A stretch of DNA of 64,000 nt from contig NC_090223.1 in assembly GCF_024489055.1 (NCBI RefSeq), positions 39,532,925 through 39,596,924 on the forward strand. The letters run 5' to 3'. The translations under genes were made by a program, and so were the position numbers. Shown here piece by piece: positions 1 through 9,244 of the stretch. The first letter of the stretch is position 1; every line of letters starts with the position of its first letter. The notes beneath the pieces are model-generated. The model made no database searches. It saw only the letters and a program-made list of their open reading frames with translations, and was not told where the DNA came from. The stretch comes from Chanodichthys erythropterus (lineage: Eukaryota; Chordata; Actinopteri; Cypriniformes; Xenocyprididae).

Positions 1-189
1 ATCACTAATCTGTTAATATTAATATTATTATTTGCTGTTATTACTTTTACTATTAATTTTGATTAATAGAATTACTAGGACCATTTTTCAAAATGACCAA
101 CAATGATTTTCAAGCTTGTTTTTGAGTGAAATGTGTCTTAGCACTCTTTAGTATGCCAGTGAACATAAAAGTTAAACATTCACAAACAT

Positions 190-475
190 TTATAAGTTTG
201 GGGTCAGAAAGATACAGTAAAAACAGTGACAGTGTGAAATATTATTACAATTTAAAATGTGTTTTTCATTTGAATATATTTTAAAATGTAATTTATTCCT
301 GTGATGGCAAAACTGAATTGTCAGCAGCCAAAAGAACAGCAATTATTTGAAATAGAAATCTTCTGTAACACAAGTCTTTTACTGAACCGTTTGCTGAAGT
401 TTAATGTATCCTTGCTTAACAAAAGTATTAATTGCTTACAAAAAAATCGTACTGACCCCAAACTTTGAAGAGTAG
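190..475. repeat. AT-rich interspersed repeat (TTTGGGGTCAG...CTGACCCCAAACTTT type)
   Basis: The segment begins with GTTTGGGGTCAG and ends with CTGACCCCAAACTTT. Inside is AT-rich sequence also found at 9960-10395, 14450-14930, 21887-22764, 26070-26360, 28180-28365 and 38190-38520. It is a high-copy non-coding family; I cannot place it in a named family without a library search. Outside it, positions 1-646 show nothing else I can interpret. Confidence 0.7.
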
Positions 476-646
476 AGTAAAATGTGGATCAGACCAGTTA
501 AAACTCAACAGCTGTTGTTAATGATTGGCCTGAGATTCACCATTGAAGTTAACATGTCAGATTGATTAATGCTCAACCAGTGCAAAAAGCAAAGCAAAAA
601 TATTTTACACAATGTGAGCAGATCTGAATGGAATGCTGTAATCAAC

Positions 647-1647
647 AGTATTGAGGGTAACACATTATAAGTAACTTGAGTTACATAATCGGATTACTTT
701 TTTCAAGTTACTAGTAAAGTAACGTTACGTTTTCAAACAAGTAACGCAAGTTACTTTGTTTTCCCATTTATTGAAATCGGGAGTATTGGTGTGTTCAAGT
801 CATGTCGGAAAGATCGTATTTACGAGCTGAACGCAAGTGGGAAGTTGGGGATTTTTTTTTTTTTTTTTAAGCCCTGATCTGTACGAGTTGGGGGCGTGTA
901 AGTGAGAAACATGGCGGAATACCACAATATTATACGTATTTAGCGATGACATAAGACAGACTTTTCTATTTACATTGAAGTAAGCTTACTGCCTGCACAA
1001 AATATGGTAGCATTATAATATAATGATAAAGTTTACAGTGGCTTCATAATTAAAAATATAAAAACAGCTGAACTCAACTGATGCACATTCTTTGTTCTTC
1101 ATATTCTATAAGTAGAAGTGCTGTATTTTTGTATAATTAATTTAGATAAGGCACATCTTACAACGACGAAAGTGATTTGAACTCGTCTGCCGTCGTTAAC
1201 ATGACTTCCCACCTCGTACATTCTAACTTCCTAGGAGGACTTTAACGCACCATGTGTACAGAGGCATTTTGTGTAAACATGATTTTAGACTAGATGTGAC
1301 TATTTACTTTTGTCCTGCGTCCTATTCTTCTGTATTCCAGAATGGCAGCATTTGAGCATGAATTTGCATTTCCTTCAGCCTGAGGCTTATTTGTTTCACT
1401 TTTGGTGTAAAAGGGCCTTTACTTTTGCCCAAAACAGAACTTTTTTTTGTTATAAAAACAAACAGCTCAGATGACAAAAACACAAAAGTAAATATAACGC
1501 ATTACTTTCTGTAAAAAGTAACTAAGTAACTCAATTAGTTACTTTTTTAGGGAGTAACGCAATATTGTAATTCTCAATGAGATGCGACAACAGTCACATC
1601 TGGTGTAGACACGGTGTTACTTTTAAAAGTAACTTTCCCCAACACTT
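647..1647. mobile_element. Non-autonomous DNA element with GTAAC/GTTAC-rich ends
   Basis: The left end AGTATTGAGGG and the right end (reverse complement AGTGTTGGGGAA) form an imperfect terminal inverted repeat. The subterminal regions are full of GTAAC/GTTAC motifs (660-760 and 1500-1645). There is no coding capacity. No clear target duplication was found. The right end lies only about 36 bp before the rogdi splice acceptor. Confidence 0.6.
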
Positions 1648-1683
1648 ATCTAATGTTCATTTCTGTCCTTTCTTCATTTGCAG

Positions 1684-1725
1684 ATTTCCGTCTTCTCTAG
1701 TTTCTGGAACTACAGACCATTTTAA
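1684..1725 (+). CDS. rogdi: Last coding exon of a plus-strand gene, probably rogdi (partial)
   Basis: A pyrimidine-rich tract with a plausible branch point (TCTAAT near 1650) runs into CAG at 1681-1683. It is followed by 14 codons ending in TAA, which read ISVFSSFWNYRPF. From memory, vertebrate ROGDI (a leucine-zipper-like protein linked to synaptic V-ATPase assembly and mutated in Kohlschutter-Tonz syndrome) ends in a very similar FSSYWSYRPF-type tail. The neighbour smim22 supports this, because ROGDI and SMIM22 are adjacent in human 16p13.3. Earlier exons are not visible in positions 1-1683, which are filled by repeats, so they must lie left of the window. The splice phase is inferred as 0. 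The match is short, so the identification rests on the tail plus synteny. Confidence 0.66.
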   Translation: MSVFSSFWNYRPF

Positions 1726-2735
1726 GCTACATCTGACCAAAACTCTACAGTGAATGATAATAAAAATGACATGATTATGATCTAGAATGCACTAGGAACA
1801 AAAAAAATTCTGTGAACAAGTTCCATGAGATCTATTGTGACTTTACTATATGACCAATGTATTCATTGTGTGCTTCTCGTTCAGTATGTGTACTGCAGCA
1901 GAGGTAGTGAGCGTAGTTTATGGACTGAATGCGTTCATTTGAAACAGGCTCTTCAGATGAAGGAATTCAGTGATGTGTGTGTTGTTTTTTTGTGTTTATG
2001 CAGTATTTGTCATTGCCAGTGTTGACTATTTGTCAGTAATCTTGCCTATATTGAAGCTAACCTCATCTTTCGTGTTTAGGTTTAGACAATGCTTACATTC
2101 TTATATCACAAAGACTGTGAAATATTCCAGTTCATTTGTTGTTGAGAGATCTCTTCAAACTCATTTTACCAGTGTTTATTCCTTTTAATCCAGGGGCTTG
2201 TAAGTTTAACACTTGAACATTATTTATCGAATACCAGGGACTATCATCAATGCAGCAAGATAAAAGCATTGAAACCATTATCATAAGCTTATAAATGTGC
2301 ATAAATGACCAACAGTATATTTGCCACTGTGACTCAACTGTGGCATGATTATATCAACACTAAATGACGTTGAATGATGTCAGGGCTTCATTTCCCATCA
2401 TTCCATTAAAACTACACACCTTCCTGAAGTTCAGCATTTCTAATAACCATCATTCTATGATTTAAAAAAGAATATTACGTTGATCGATAGTTCTGATACT
2501 GTTTGTGATCATTACAGAAAGGGTTTCTCTGTGTTAGTAGTTCATTTACTCTATTGTCAGCCTTTATTTATTGCCACATTTTTATTTATTTCATGTCAAA
2601 TGCACTTAATTTGTGTCCTTACTGATTTCATGCATGACCATTTGAATATTGCTCAAGTAAAACTGAAGCTATTTTAATGTATATTTCACGCTTAATATGG
2701 AATATTTTGTGCAATAAACATACTTTATGAACATT
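1726..2735 (+). other. rogdi: 3' UTR of the rogdi-like gene
   Basis: About 1 kb of AT-rich, non-repetitive sequence follows the TAA at 1723-1725 and contains no convincing ORF. AATAAA occurs at 2713-2718, so cleavage would be expected near 2735. The length and end are inferred from that hexamer only. Confidence 0.5.
2713..2718 (+). terminator. Poly(A) signal AATAAA for the rogdi-like transcript
   Basis: Canonical AATAAA about 1 kb downstream of the predicted stop codon, and the first good hexamer on this strand before the convergent smim22 gene. Confidence 0.5.
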
Positions 2736-3508
2736 ACCTTGTTCTTGTCCCATTTCTCAATTTTTTAGACTGAATTAACTGATGCTATTGTTGAAAAGTA
2801 ATTTTATATAGGCACAGGAACGTTTTATTTGCTAATTGCAATTGAATTTCACTGAAATTAAATATTTTCAATAGATTTATTATTGGCTTACAAAGTCTAA
2901 ATTTTATAACAATATGGTACACTGTAAAAATGTTACACAAACATTCATACTCATTCTTCCAAGTTAGTTTCCATAAATAAAACATTGCTTAATCTGTTTT
3001 CCTCTTCTAAAAAATGAGGTTTTAACAGTAAAGTGACTATTTTAAATTTTTTGTTGTTTTTAAATCTTTTCGAAAAAGTGTGTAGGTTCTGTATTGTTTA
3101 CATTTCCGATTTAAAAATCAAGCCTTTAAAACAAATACACTGAAAAATCCAAGTCTGAATCAAGGAAAAGGTGTTGGCTGAGTGGCTGGATTTGTTCCAT
3201 CCAGGAAATCTGATATAAATGCTTCAGTAATGTGTTTAACTAGACAGTGGATCTGGAATCTCTAATGGACAAATGCAACTTCACTCATGTGATGTCCTGG
3301 GTAAATATTAACAGCATTTTTACATGGCTGGGAAAGGTTTTTGCTTTTATCATCGCTATAAGGAAGCATCTTCCTAAAATATTTTGTTCCTCTAATAAAT
3401 GATCCTTTTCCGAGTATAAATAATGATTAGGTGGCATAAGAGATAGATTCACATAATTGATATTTTGTAGGTGATTCGAATGTAGTGGTTCCCGTTGTTT
3501 CTGGAAAA

Positions 3509-3928
3509 TCATGGCTCCATTCCCATATTGTCGATGCCCACCTTCTGTCTTCTCGGCTTTAAAGTGGAAACAGTAGCCGTTACCACTAATGCCATGACAT
3601 GCATTGTTTGATCAATCTATAGACAGGTTATCTGTGAGATTACATCGGAAAGCATTCTGACCTTCTCGTCGCAGCAGCAGCAGCAACAGCAGCGAATGAG
3701 GACCAAGATAACCAGCAAGAGGACCATGCCTGTGAACATTCAACACTGTGCGTTAATGACCCTTAATTATGTACCGTCATTTCTTGCTTCATTTGATTTA
3801 CCTATAAAGATGAAGAAAACTGCAAAGGAGGCAATGTCCCAGTCTGACTGAAACATCTGCTTTGATTGTAGTCTTGAGACCACATCGTTGAACTGGTTCT
3901 CAAAATCCTGTTGAATGCTCTTGTCCAT
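3509..3928 (-). CDS. smim22: Small integral membrane protein 22 (SMIM22/CASIMO1-like)
   Basis: Three coding exons on the minus strand, in transcript order: 3928-3802, 3729-3662 and 3556-3509. All introns are GT-AG and the phases fit (127+68+48 = 243 nt, 80 aa plus TGA). Residues 1-33 are polar and contain RLQSKQMFQSDWD, matching human SMIM22 (RLKSHQFFQSTWD). Residues about 34-54 form one hydrophobic membrane span. A run of seven cysteines (56-62) follows, likely palmitoylated. The tail GIDNMGMEP matches human GVDNLALEP. Human SMIM22 is 83 aa and has been reported as a micropeptide affecting epithelial proliferation and actin organisation. The start ATG has a purine at -3 and G at +4. SMIM5 is the nearest alternative but lacks the WD motif and this tail. 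Confidence 0.9.
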
Positions 3929-3949
3929 GACTTCAGTAAGAGGATGATA

Positions 3950-3970
3950 TTAATTACACGCTGGTGACAT
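3950..3970 (-). promoter_or_regulatory. Short upstream ORF in smim22 5' leader
   Basis: On the minus strand a strong acceptor (pyrimidine tract then CAG) ends at 3971. The exon then opens directly with ATG TCA CCA GCG TGT AAT TAA, a six-codon ORF that closes 21 nt before the smim22 ATG. If transcripts use this acceptor, the first AUG they present belongs to this uORF. Confidence 0.5.
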
Positions 3971-4496
3971 CTGAAAACAGAAACTAAGAAAATAAACCCC
4001 TGATGCCCATAAACTAAACCAACCTGTTCAATAGGCTACACACATGTACTCAAATTATATCCTGAATAAACAGGAAGTGTTTTTCTATAGTCTTTTGTAC
4101 AAAGAAGTTAGATTAACCACAACGAGAATCTTATAAACTATATTCTAAACTTCATAAAGTGTATTTTGAGTTAAGACATTAGAAACTAAAAGAGAAAATG
4201 ACAATAGTCACGCCATTGTTTTACTCATTCGTACGTTTATTCAGTTAACATCGACCGACTGAGCTCAAATTCATTTGCTGAACACTTTTATTCATACTTC
4301 AACATTTGATCGATTACTTTTAAAGTCGGCAATTAATCTTAAAATTACCACAATGGTGAAATTCAAAGATCGCAGTCCACCCTCTTGTAGACTAATCATA
4401 TATAACCTAATATAATTTATAATCGTCCTAATTTGCTTATTTCCATACTCATAAATCGCCTTAATGTATCTTTTAGCACAGTTATGGGTCACTCAC

Positions 4497-4600
4497 CTGT
4501 TGTTTTGCTCTGTCGTGTTTCCGGGTTACTGCGCCACACCTGTACTGAGATGCAGCTCCTGCTCAATGAAAGGGTTTTGCGGAAGTGCGATGCTTTTACA
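4497..4600 (-). other. smim22: Probable 5' noncoding exon and promoter of smim22
   Basis: A consensus donor CAG|GTGAGT lies on the minus strand at 4499-4491. It would join the acceptor at 3971 to build the smim22 leader. The upstream end (transcription start) is unknown. The block carries TTTCCGGG, an ETS-like core, and is less AT-rich than its surroundings. The LINE insertion begins just beyond it, at 4618. Confidence 0.45.
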
Positions 4601-6280
4601 AAACTACAGGAGTCTAGAAAGGGCTTTTAACATATTATACGCTTATTCCCAGAATAGTTGATCTTAATATAGACCAAATAAAATTGTTGATAAGAAGTGT
4701 ACTACTAATGAGATTATAAGAAAGCTATCCTGGTCGTATAAGAAGAGATTACATTTTTCAACATCTAAGTAAGAAATTGATATACAGAAGTAAATATCTT
4801 GCTTTTCCCCTTTTACCCAAATATAAAGAAATACACTTTAAAATTATCTATGACATTTATCCAGCCAAAGAATTTCTAAGATTAAAGGGTTAGTTCACCC
4901 AAAAATGAAAATTCTGTCATTTATTTCTCCCCCTCATGTCGTTCCACACCTGTAAGACCTTCATTTATCTTCAGAACACAAATTAAGATATTTTTGTTGA
5001 AATCCGATGGCTCCGAGGCCTGCATTGACAACAATGACATTTACTCTCTCAAGATCCATTAATGTACTAAAAACATATTTAAATCAGTTCATGTGACTAC
5101 AGTCAGGGCCGGATTAACATAAGGGCTAGGTGGGGCTGAAGCCCCAGGGCCCGCGGGTAGAGGGGGCCCGTGATTGGCTGGAGGAAATGAGATTGACAAG
5201 TCATAGGTGGTTGATCTTTGTCTAATAAAATAACAAGAAAAAATGATTGGAAAATGTGCCTGACTGATAAATCCCCGTCCAATCAAAATCACTTTACAAT
5301 TCGCGCCATATGACATCGCGGGAAACGCCTCTTTGCGTTATGCATGTAGATTAGACAAGCAAGCATTAGACGTTATGCAAGCCTTTATTGCTTGTTCAGC
5401 CTCGCTGGTGTTCAAAATGATAAAAAAAGTGATAGTGGTGCGCAAAAAAGGAAAAATAAGCTTGAAAGGGAGAAAAGGGATGCTAACCTTACATCAAAAA
5501 TTCCAAAACTAACTACTTTGGTTCACATAAAACATCCGAGCCAGTGGAAGACCCCGCGTGCAGCGGCAGCTCAATTATCTTCACCCACTGCACGTTGAAA
5601 AAGGTGAGATAGCAGCTGCATCAAGTTATTATTTTTATTATGAGTTAAGCCCTATTCGGATGGTAATTGTTTCTCATGAAAACGTAAGGTGTTTTCAACA
5701 TTTACAGGGACGAGTCGATTGATTTTATTGCCGTGGATTCAGAATGTCAGTGTTTTTTTCTCTCATCATCATCACCCGTGTAAAAATCCCAAATTAACTT
5801 TCCTACTGTTTTTTGATGAACACCAATGTCGAGTGACTTGTCTCCAATATCTGCCTTTGAAGCACATTTTATCAGTTGCAGTTCTGGTGGCTCCATCCGT
5901 ACAACTCGACCTCGACACATTCACAACACACGTTAACACAGCGGTAGAGTTACTCACGGAACACTGCAATAATTTGCAATCACAAAAGTTCTTTATTTGC
6001 ATGTGCTTTAAAGCCCTGCCAGTTAAACATGTCATTCGTGTGCTGTTCTGAGATGCGCCTTTTCTGACCCCATACACCCGAAGCGTGCACACACATTTAA
6101 GCCTGTCAAACAGTACCTGACTACTGGACTTCATCTTTCGCGTCTGATTGCGCTACAATACTGTCAATTACACAAAAGGTTTACATAAACACAGTTGGTT
6201 ATGTCTGAAGTTGAGAAAATCGGACGCGTGTAGGTCTTAAAGTGACAGCATCCTTATAGTTAGCATGCGGACCCTTGTCC

Positions 6281-6374
6281 TTAAAGGGATAGTTCACCCA
6301 AAAATTAAAATCCGTAATCACATACTCACTTTCAAGTTGTTTTAAACCTGAATGAGTTTCTTTCTTCTGTTGAG

Positions 6375-6405
<31 letters not shown>

Positions 6406-6678
6406 TTGTTTTTGTGAATTGTGGGGACTTTCCATAGACTTCAATGCATTTTACACTGAACAAACTGTACATTCTATCCCCCTACCCTGCCCCTACCCCT
6501 AAACCTAACCCTCACAGGAAACTGTGCAAACTTTTACTTTTTCACAAAAACTCATTCTATATGATTTATAAACCCATTTACATTGTGGGGACCGCTGGCT
6601 GGTCCCCACGATGTAGGTGAACTCAGGTTTATATTACATCATGGGGACATTTGGTCCCCACAATGTAATATAAACAAA

Positions 6679-6731
<53 letters not shown>

Positions 6732-6880
6732 ATTTTGAAGAATGTGGGTAACCTAACAGTTGCTGGTCCCCATTAATTTCCATAGTAGGAAAATAATAAT
6801 AATGTGGAAATCACTGGGGACCATCAACTGTTTGGTTACCCATATTCTTCAAAATAGTTTATTTTGTGTTAATCAGAGGA
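6281..6880. mobile_element. Second TTAA fold-back element nested in the hAT copy
   Basis: It opens TTAAAGGGATAGTTCACCC at 6281. The opposite arm (CTGGGGACCATCAACTG and TTCTTCAAAATAG, about 6815-6860) is present, but the terminal CCCTTTAA is lost, so the right end is approximate. Its middle was invaded by the CA/GTGGGGAC repeat. Confidence 0.65.
6374..6727. repeat. CA microsatellites bracketing a GTGGGGAC palindromic module
   Basis: (CA)n at about 6375-6402 and 6682-6726 enclose a module with GTGGGGACC / GGTCCCCAC inverted motifs (6585-6665) and a TTTCCATAGACTTCAATGCA segment. A copy in opposite orientation occurs at 45515-45812, also between GT/CA tracts, so the microsatellites appear to be part of a mobile unit. 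Confidence 0.75.
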
Positions 6881-8633
6881 AAGAATTATTGTCTACTTTA
6901 CTTCGTGTAAATAAGAGGCTGCAGTAACTTATTTCTGCTAATTTCTATATTTTTAAAAATAACATTATCATTTTGAGATAAAATGCAAGATAGAAAACCA
7001 GATGGACAAATCTCCATCTGAATGCATGAGTTGCACTGAGGTGCAATGCAAATTTATTTTTACTGACGTCCACATGAGAAACAATTACCATTTTAATATG
7101 AAAGCAAGGGTTTTTATGAATGCTTTCTTTGCCCCTTTAGATAACGACAGAAATAGTCCAATGCACAATGAAATATTGGTGCCATCACACTGTGGAATGG
7201 CAATCAGATGAAAGGGGGCCCTCGGTGTTGCTATAGCCCCAGGGCCCAATGTGTTCTTAATCCGGGCCTGACTACAGTGGTTCTACCTTAATATTACAAA
7301 GCGACAAGAATACTTTTTGTGCGCCAAAAAAACAAAATAACGACTTTATTCAACAATATCTAGTGATGAGCGATTTCATAACAATGCTTCTTGAAGCTTC
7401 GGAGCGTTATGAATCAAATCAGTGGATCGGAGCGCCAAAGTCACGTGATTTCAGCAGTTTGGCGGTTTGATACGCAATCATGATTCAACTCAAAAGATTC
7501 ATAACGCTCTGAAGCAGTGTTTTGAAATCGGCCATCATTAGATATTATTGAATAAAGTCGTTTTTTTGTCTTTTTTTGGTGCACAAAAATATTCTTGTCA
7601 CTTTATAATATTAATATTGAACCACTGTACTCACATGAACTGATTTAAATATGTTTTTAGTACATTAATGGATCTTGAGAGAGGAAATGTCATTGCTCCC
7701 TATGCAGGCCTCACTGAGCCATCGGATTTCAACTAAAATATCTCAATTTGTGCTCTGAAGATCAATGAAGGTCTTACGGGTGTGGAACGACATGAGAGTG
7801 AGAAATAAATAACATTATTTTCATTTTTGGGTGAACTAAGCCTTTAAGGTTTAATGTGGAATCAAATACTTGTCAAATTTGTAATAATGATATTTAAACT
7901 GTTTTTTCAATGTAATTTGAATATCTTCTCTTCCATCTGTTAATTGGGATATGATAAAATTTGGTATACATTTGGAGGACAAAAATTCAGGCTTTGTTAT
8001 TAACTGTCTATTTCTTATAGTAAAATGTTTTATTCACAAATGCAAAATTTTTAAATCTGCACCCCAGTTTAATATATTTAGAAAAGAGCTAGCCCTATAT
8101 ACTAATGCCTTAAAAATGATGAGAAAATATGAAGCCAGAAAATTACTTGATTTGTTTAATCAATATGACCTTATTACCAATTTGAATTAATCCCCTACAG
8201 TGTTTTTGTAGTTAATTTAATTTTCTTTTATGGTTTTGTTTTGTTTTGTTGTGACATTATGTATTACAATTTGTTATTTTTCAGTCTGTGAAGCTATTTT
8301 ATTTTTAATTATGTTGGCTTGTTATGTTACTGTTCATATGCAAAAAAAAAAAAAAAAAAAATTACTACAGGAGTCCAGTGCCAACTCAGTGGCCTTTAAT
8401 CTGATGTTAACAAAATATTAACTACACACAGAATACACCATACTCTACTCATATTAAAACAGCTGGCAGTGCACATTTCTTTAGATATGCGTCAATGTTT
8501 TTAATTCAGGTATACCACACTTCAGGTTTATTTAACATTAGCTATCACAACTTTGATAAACATGTAAAGCAATATAATAATGAATTTAAATCCTACCTGG
8601 ACACTCTTATTACCTCCAGCAACTCAAAAGCCC

Positions 8634-8967
8634 TTAAAGGGACAGTTCACCCAAAAATGAAAATTCAGTCATCATTTACTCACCCTCAAGTTGTTCCAAA
8701 CCTGTATGAGTTTCTTAGTTCTGTTGAACATAAAGGAAGATATTTTGATGAACGTTTGTAACTAGGCCACTTTGGGGCACCATTGACTAGGAAAAAAACT
8801 ACTATAGAAGTCAATGGTGCCCCAAAACTGTTCAGTTTGACACATTCTTCAAAATATCTTCCTTTGTGTTCAACAGAACAAAGAAATGTATACAAGTTTG
8901 GAACGACATGAGGGTGAGTAAATGATGACAGAATTTTTTTTTTTTTTTGGGTGAACTATCCCTTTAA
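8634..8967. mobile_element. Complete TTAA fold-back element between smim22 and cog1
   Basis: 334 bp beginning TTAAAGGGACAGTTCACCC and ending GGGTGAACTATCCCTTTAA. The two halves are close reverse complements around a centre near 8795. It ends about 280 bp before the cog1 start codon. Confidence 0.8.
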
Positions 8968-9089
8968 TACTCACATTATGTCATTTTAATGATATTTTCC
9001 TAATTTTGTAACAGGTGTAATCGTGAATACCCCTGGAATTGTTATGTATGTTCTTGGCATTAATAAATAAATGAATAAATATTGCAGCG

Positions 9090-9244
9090 AAAACATGTTG
9101 TAGTACCAAACATCCACTAAAGGGGTCGCTGTCCCACTTCATTCAATATGTGAGGAATGACCTCTCACCCTTTGTTTACGTGGAAGGAGAGCTGTTCGTG
9201 CTTCCGGGTTTTATTTCTGCAGTTATCTGCTCAGTTTTAAAGAG
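9090..9244 (+). promoter_or_regulatory. cog1: cog1 5' leader and probable promoter
   Basis: The sequence just ahead of the cog1 ATG carries GCTTCCGGG (about 9199-9207), an ETS-type motif common in housekeeping promoters. No TATA box stands out. The start site is not determinable from sequence alone. Confidence 0.4.

Larger units (their letters stand above)
5105..7270 (+). mobile_element. hAT element with decayed transposase start, target duplication ACTACAGT
   Basis: Terminal inverted repeats CAGGGCCGGATTAA / TTAATCCGGGCCTG are bordered by the 8-bp duplication ACTACAGT (5097-5104 and 7271-7278), the hAT hallmark. An ORF at 5392-5598 (68 aa, basic, SGAQKRKNKLEREKR then LTSKIPKL) resembles the N-terminal leader of ZMYM/BED-type hAT transposases. 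No RNase-H catalytic core follows, so the element is non-autonomous today. Confidence 0.85.
4882..7847. mobile_element. TTAA fold-back element inside the LINE
   Basis: It starts TTAAAGGGTTAGTTCACCC (4882) and ends GGGTGAACTAAGCCTTTAA (7847), with arms that are imperfect reverse complements (for example CTCTCAAGATCCATTAATG at left and its reverse complement near 7670). The TTAA target duplication is confirmed by the rejoined LINE frame. A related copy lies at 38640-39394. The family resembles the palindromic Angel-type MITEs described in zebrafish; that name is from memory. A hAT element splits it at 5105-7270. Confidence 0.85.
4603..8378 (+). mobile_element. 5'-truncated L1/Tx1-like LINE, split by later insertions
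   Basis: The LINE body is 4618-4885 plus 7848-8363. It ends in an A-tract (8342-8361) and is flanked by a 15-bp target duplication ACTACAGGAGTC(T/C)AG at 4603-4617 and 8364-8378. Translated remnants resemble the C-terminal part of fish Tx1-like L1 ORF2, for example KEIHFKIIYDIYPAKEF before the break and TCQICNND after it. A TTAA element interrupts it at 4882-7847. Removing the insert and one TTAA rejoins the frame exactly (AGA TTA AGG TTT). Later stops and frameshifts show that it is dead. Confidence 0.85.

Noticed and set aside
5689..6134. Two opposed 120-residue ORFs
   Set aside because: They overlap on opposite strands inside the decayed hAT element, show no family resemblance, and lack conserved composition.
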